From assembly GCA_023389295.1 (NCBI GenBank), contig JAEWEO010000010.1:1-7479 (forward strand): a stretch of 7,479 nt of DNA, given 5' to 3'. The notes under the pieces were generated by a model. It made no database searches and had not been told where the DNA came from. It worked only from the letters and a program-made list of their open reading frames with translations. The DNA comes from Bacillota bacterium. GTDB lineage: Bacteria > Bacillota > Clostridia > Lachnospirales > Lachnospiraceae. Shown here in pieces: positions 5,540 to 7,479 of this stretch. Every line of letters starts with the position of its first letter. The first letter of the stretch is position 1. Position numbers and translations under genes: made by a program.

Positions 5540-7479
5540 TTACTCCAAAGGGGAATTATTTATTTTCTTTATGTCAAATAACACCGAGGCAAAATCTCCT
5601 CCGGCAATATTCAAATCTTTACGATTAATCACTAAGCCTATGTTCATCAACTCATCTCCATAAGCTTTCATGGTTCTTCCAAGGCTTGTTATCTCGTATA
5701 AAGTATCAGCATCAAGCCCTGCCACTTTAAAACGCAGCCAACCGGCATTTACTTTATTTAAGCCCTGATAATATGCAGCAATTGCTTGTGTCTTATCTTC
5801 AGATACCACAATCCATGCTGTATCATTCCCTTCAAAAGGACTTTTTAGCCGATAGAACACTCCATATTGTATTAAACTGCGTTTCTCTTTAAAATAACTT
5901 ATTTGTTCTTTTACTATCTCAATTTCTTCTTCACTTAATGTATTTAAATCTAATTCATATCCGAAAGCACCAAAAAAAGCTACATTCCCTCTTGACTCTA
6001 GTGGTGTAATTCTTCCGAGCTGGTGATTTGGAACTGCTGATACATGAGCACCTATACTGGATATTGGATATGCCAAACTGGTTCCATATTGTATCTTTTG
6101 TCTTTCAAAGGCATCGGTATCGTCACTACACCATGCTTGTGGAGCAAAATATAGCATTCCAGGATCGAAACGTCCACCCCCGCTTGAGCAGGACTCAAAT
6201 AGAACCTCAGGAAACTCATTGGTTAATCGTGTGTATAAGCCATATACTCCCAAGATATATTTATGCATTACCATACCCTGTTCTTTTGCAGATGCTGTTC
6301 TAGAATAACATTCCGTAATATTGCGGTTCATATCCCACTTAATATAAGATATTTTTGATTCCCTTATAATTTTAGAAATCATGCAATAAATATATTCGAC
6401 TACCTCTTCTCTGGAATAATCTAATACATGTTGATCACGGCTTAAGCTTTCAAAACGCCCCGGTGTAGAGATGATCCAATCCGGATGCGTACGATATAAA
6501 TCACTATTCTTATTGGTCATCTCCGGTTCAATCCATAGACCAAATTTCATGCCCATATCTTCTATTTTTTCTGACAGCCCACGAATACCGTTTGGCAGCT
6601 TATCCAAATTGACATACCAGTCTCCTAAACTCTGATGATCATCATTTCTGGTTCCAAACCATCCATCATCTAAAACAAATAACTCTACTCCTACTTCTTT
6701 TGCCATCGAAGCAATCTTTAGAATACTTTCTTCATTAAAGTCCATATAGGTTGCTTCCCAGTTATTTAATAATACCGGTCGAACCTTATCTCGCCAAACA
6801 CCTCTGGCTAATCTGGTACGATATAATTTGTGATAGGTCTGACTCATCTTGTTTAATCCTTGGTCTGAATAAACCATAACCAACTCCGGGGTCTGAAAGG
6901 TATCCCCTTTTTTCATGTACCATTCAAAATTATTTGGGTGAATTCCCATCATTATTCTCGTCATATCATGGGTACACACTTCGACCTGTGCTAAAAAGCT
7001 TCCACTATAAACAAGGCTAAAGCCATATACTTCACCCAATTGCTCCGTTGTTTCCGGACGTTTTAAAGCTAGGAAGGGGTTGTGTTCCGTACTACTAGCT
7101 CCCCGCATACTGTACACCGACTGTACGCCATGCTCCAACTTTCTATTCTTTACATGTCGTTCTCTTGCCCATGCTCCGGATAACTGTATCATTTCATAAT
7201 CCATGTCCGGCAAATCAATACTTGCACTCATCGCACTAGTTAGATATATTTCTTCATTTCCTTCATAATAAAACTTAGCGTTTCTTGTAATGATCGGTTC
7301 ATTTTCATATATGGTATATGTAAGAATTGATCTGCTATCGATTAAGGAGTCATACAGTTCGATTTCCAAGCTTTCTGCTTCCGTATCCTCTTCTACATAA
7401 GTAGACGGAAGTGGTTCTATTTTCTTCTTCCCCGGATAAATTGAATGGCAGACATATTCAAAATTGCTAACTCTACTAC
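5540..7479 (-). CDS. Alpha-galactosidase, glycoside hydrolase family 36 (N-terminus off window)
   Basis: The enzyme hydrolyses terminal alpha-1,6-galactosyl units from sugars such as melibiose, raffinose and stachyose (EC 3.2.1.22). The reading frame stays open to the window edge: 645 residues are visible, so roughly 85 are missing against a usual ~730. A TTG at 7369 is not the true start, because family-like sequence (SIYPGKKKIEPLPSTY) continues above it. In visible-residue numbering, the N-terminal beta domain is followed by NNWEATYMDF and LDDGWFG of the catalytic barrel, the nucleophile D382 in IKWDMNRN (codon 6332-6334), and the acid/base D452 in CSDDTD (codon 6122-6124). Their 70-residue spacing matches the family. 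GGGRFDPGMLYFAPQAW and AVPNHQLGRITPLE are also typical. No signal peptide can be judged, but members of this type are usually cytoplasmic. Names used elsewhere include agaA, galA and rafA. A terminator follows; substrate transporter genes may lie upstream, out of view. Confidence 0.95.
   Translation of the reverse strand, partial: SRVSNFEYVCHSIYPGKKKIEPLPSTYVEEDTEAESLEIELYDSLIDSRSILTYTIYENEPIITRNAKFYYEGNEEIYLTSAMSASIDLPDMDYEMIQLSGAWARERHVKNRKLEHGVQSVYSMRGASSTEHNPFLALKRPETTEQLGEVYGFSLVYSGSFLAQVEVCTHDMTRIMMGIHPNNFEWYMKKGDTFQTPELVMVYSDQGLNKMSQTYHKLYRTRLARGVWRDKVRPVLLNNWEATYMDFNEESILKIASMAKEVGVELFVLDDGWFGTRNDDHQSLGDWYVNLDKLPNGIRGLSEKIEDMGMKFGLWIEPEMTNKNSDLYRTHPDWIISTPGRFESLSRDQHVLDYSREEVVEYIYCMISKIIRESKISYIKWDMNRNITECYSRTASAKEQGMVMHKYILGVYGLYTRLTNEFPEVLFESCSSGGGRFDPGMLYFAPQAWCSDDTDAFERQKIQYGTSLAYPISSIGAHVSAVPNHQLGRITPLESRGNVAFFGAFGYELDLNTLSEEEIEIVKEQISYFKEKRSLIQYGVFYRLKSPFEGNDTAWIVVSEDKTQAIAAYYQGLNKVNAGWLRFKVAGLDADTLYEITSLGRTMKAYGDELMNIGLVINRKDLNIAGGDFASVLFDIKKINNSPLE

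Noticed and set aside
6028..6303. Plus-strand open frame inside the alpha-galactosidase gene
   Set aside because: It is antisense to the catalytic core, whose protein sequence is strongly family-like; it is a shadow frame.
7367..7369. TTG as start of the alpha-galactosidase
   Set aside because: The frame stays open to the window edge, and the 36 residues above it fit the family, so the real start is outside the window.

Overview
The window is AT-rich, and every supportable gene lies on the minus strand. Strong GGAGG ribosome binding sites, consensus sigma-A-type promoters with 17-base spacers, and the protein families present point to a low-GC Gram-positive anaerobe. A Clostridia / Lachnospiraceae-type genome is the best guess (inferred from protein style only).

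In the direction of transcription (high to low coordinates) there are four units. (1) 7479-5540: most of a GH36 alpha-galactosidase, cut at its N-terminus by the window edge and closed by a classic intrinsic terminator at 5384-5417. (2) 5181-1771: a two-gene kdpD-kdpE operon with its own promoter (5261-5289), a small hairpin beside the kdpD ribosome binding site, and two consecutive hairpins after kdpE, the second with eight U's. (3) 1576-926: a 216-residue protein of unknown function with one predicted membrane segment near its C-terminus. (4) 733-1: the N-terminal 244 residues of a B12-binding-domain radical SAM protein (TIGR03960-like), read from a consensus promoter through a leader of about 120 bases rich in inverted repeats; it runs off the window.

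The genes do not form one pathway. The alpha-galactosidase releases galactose from oligosaccharides. KdpD/KdpE is a potassium/osmotic-type two-component system, but no kdpFABC transporter gene is here, and terminators and promoters isolate the pair from both neighbours. The transmitter half of KdpD and all of KdpE look intact. The KdpD input half departs from family signatures in its nucleotide-binding region and in its USP domain. The radical SAM protein belongs to a widespread but functionally uncharacterised family.

The points most worth a second look are the isolated kdpDE with a divergent sensor, the structured leader of the radical SAM gene, the unknown membrane protein, and a 16-base promoter core shared by kdpD and the radical SAM gene. 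I saw no mobile element, CRISPR array, tRNA or rRNA. The only gap over 300 bases (5182-5539) is explained by a terminator, a promoter and a leader.
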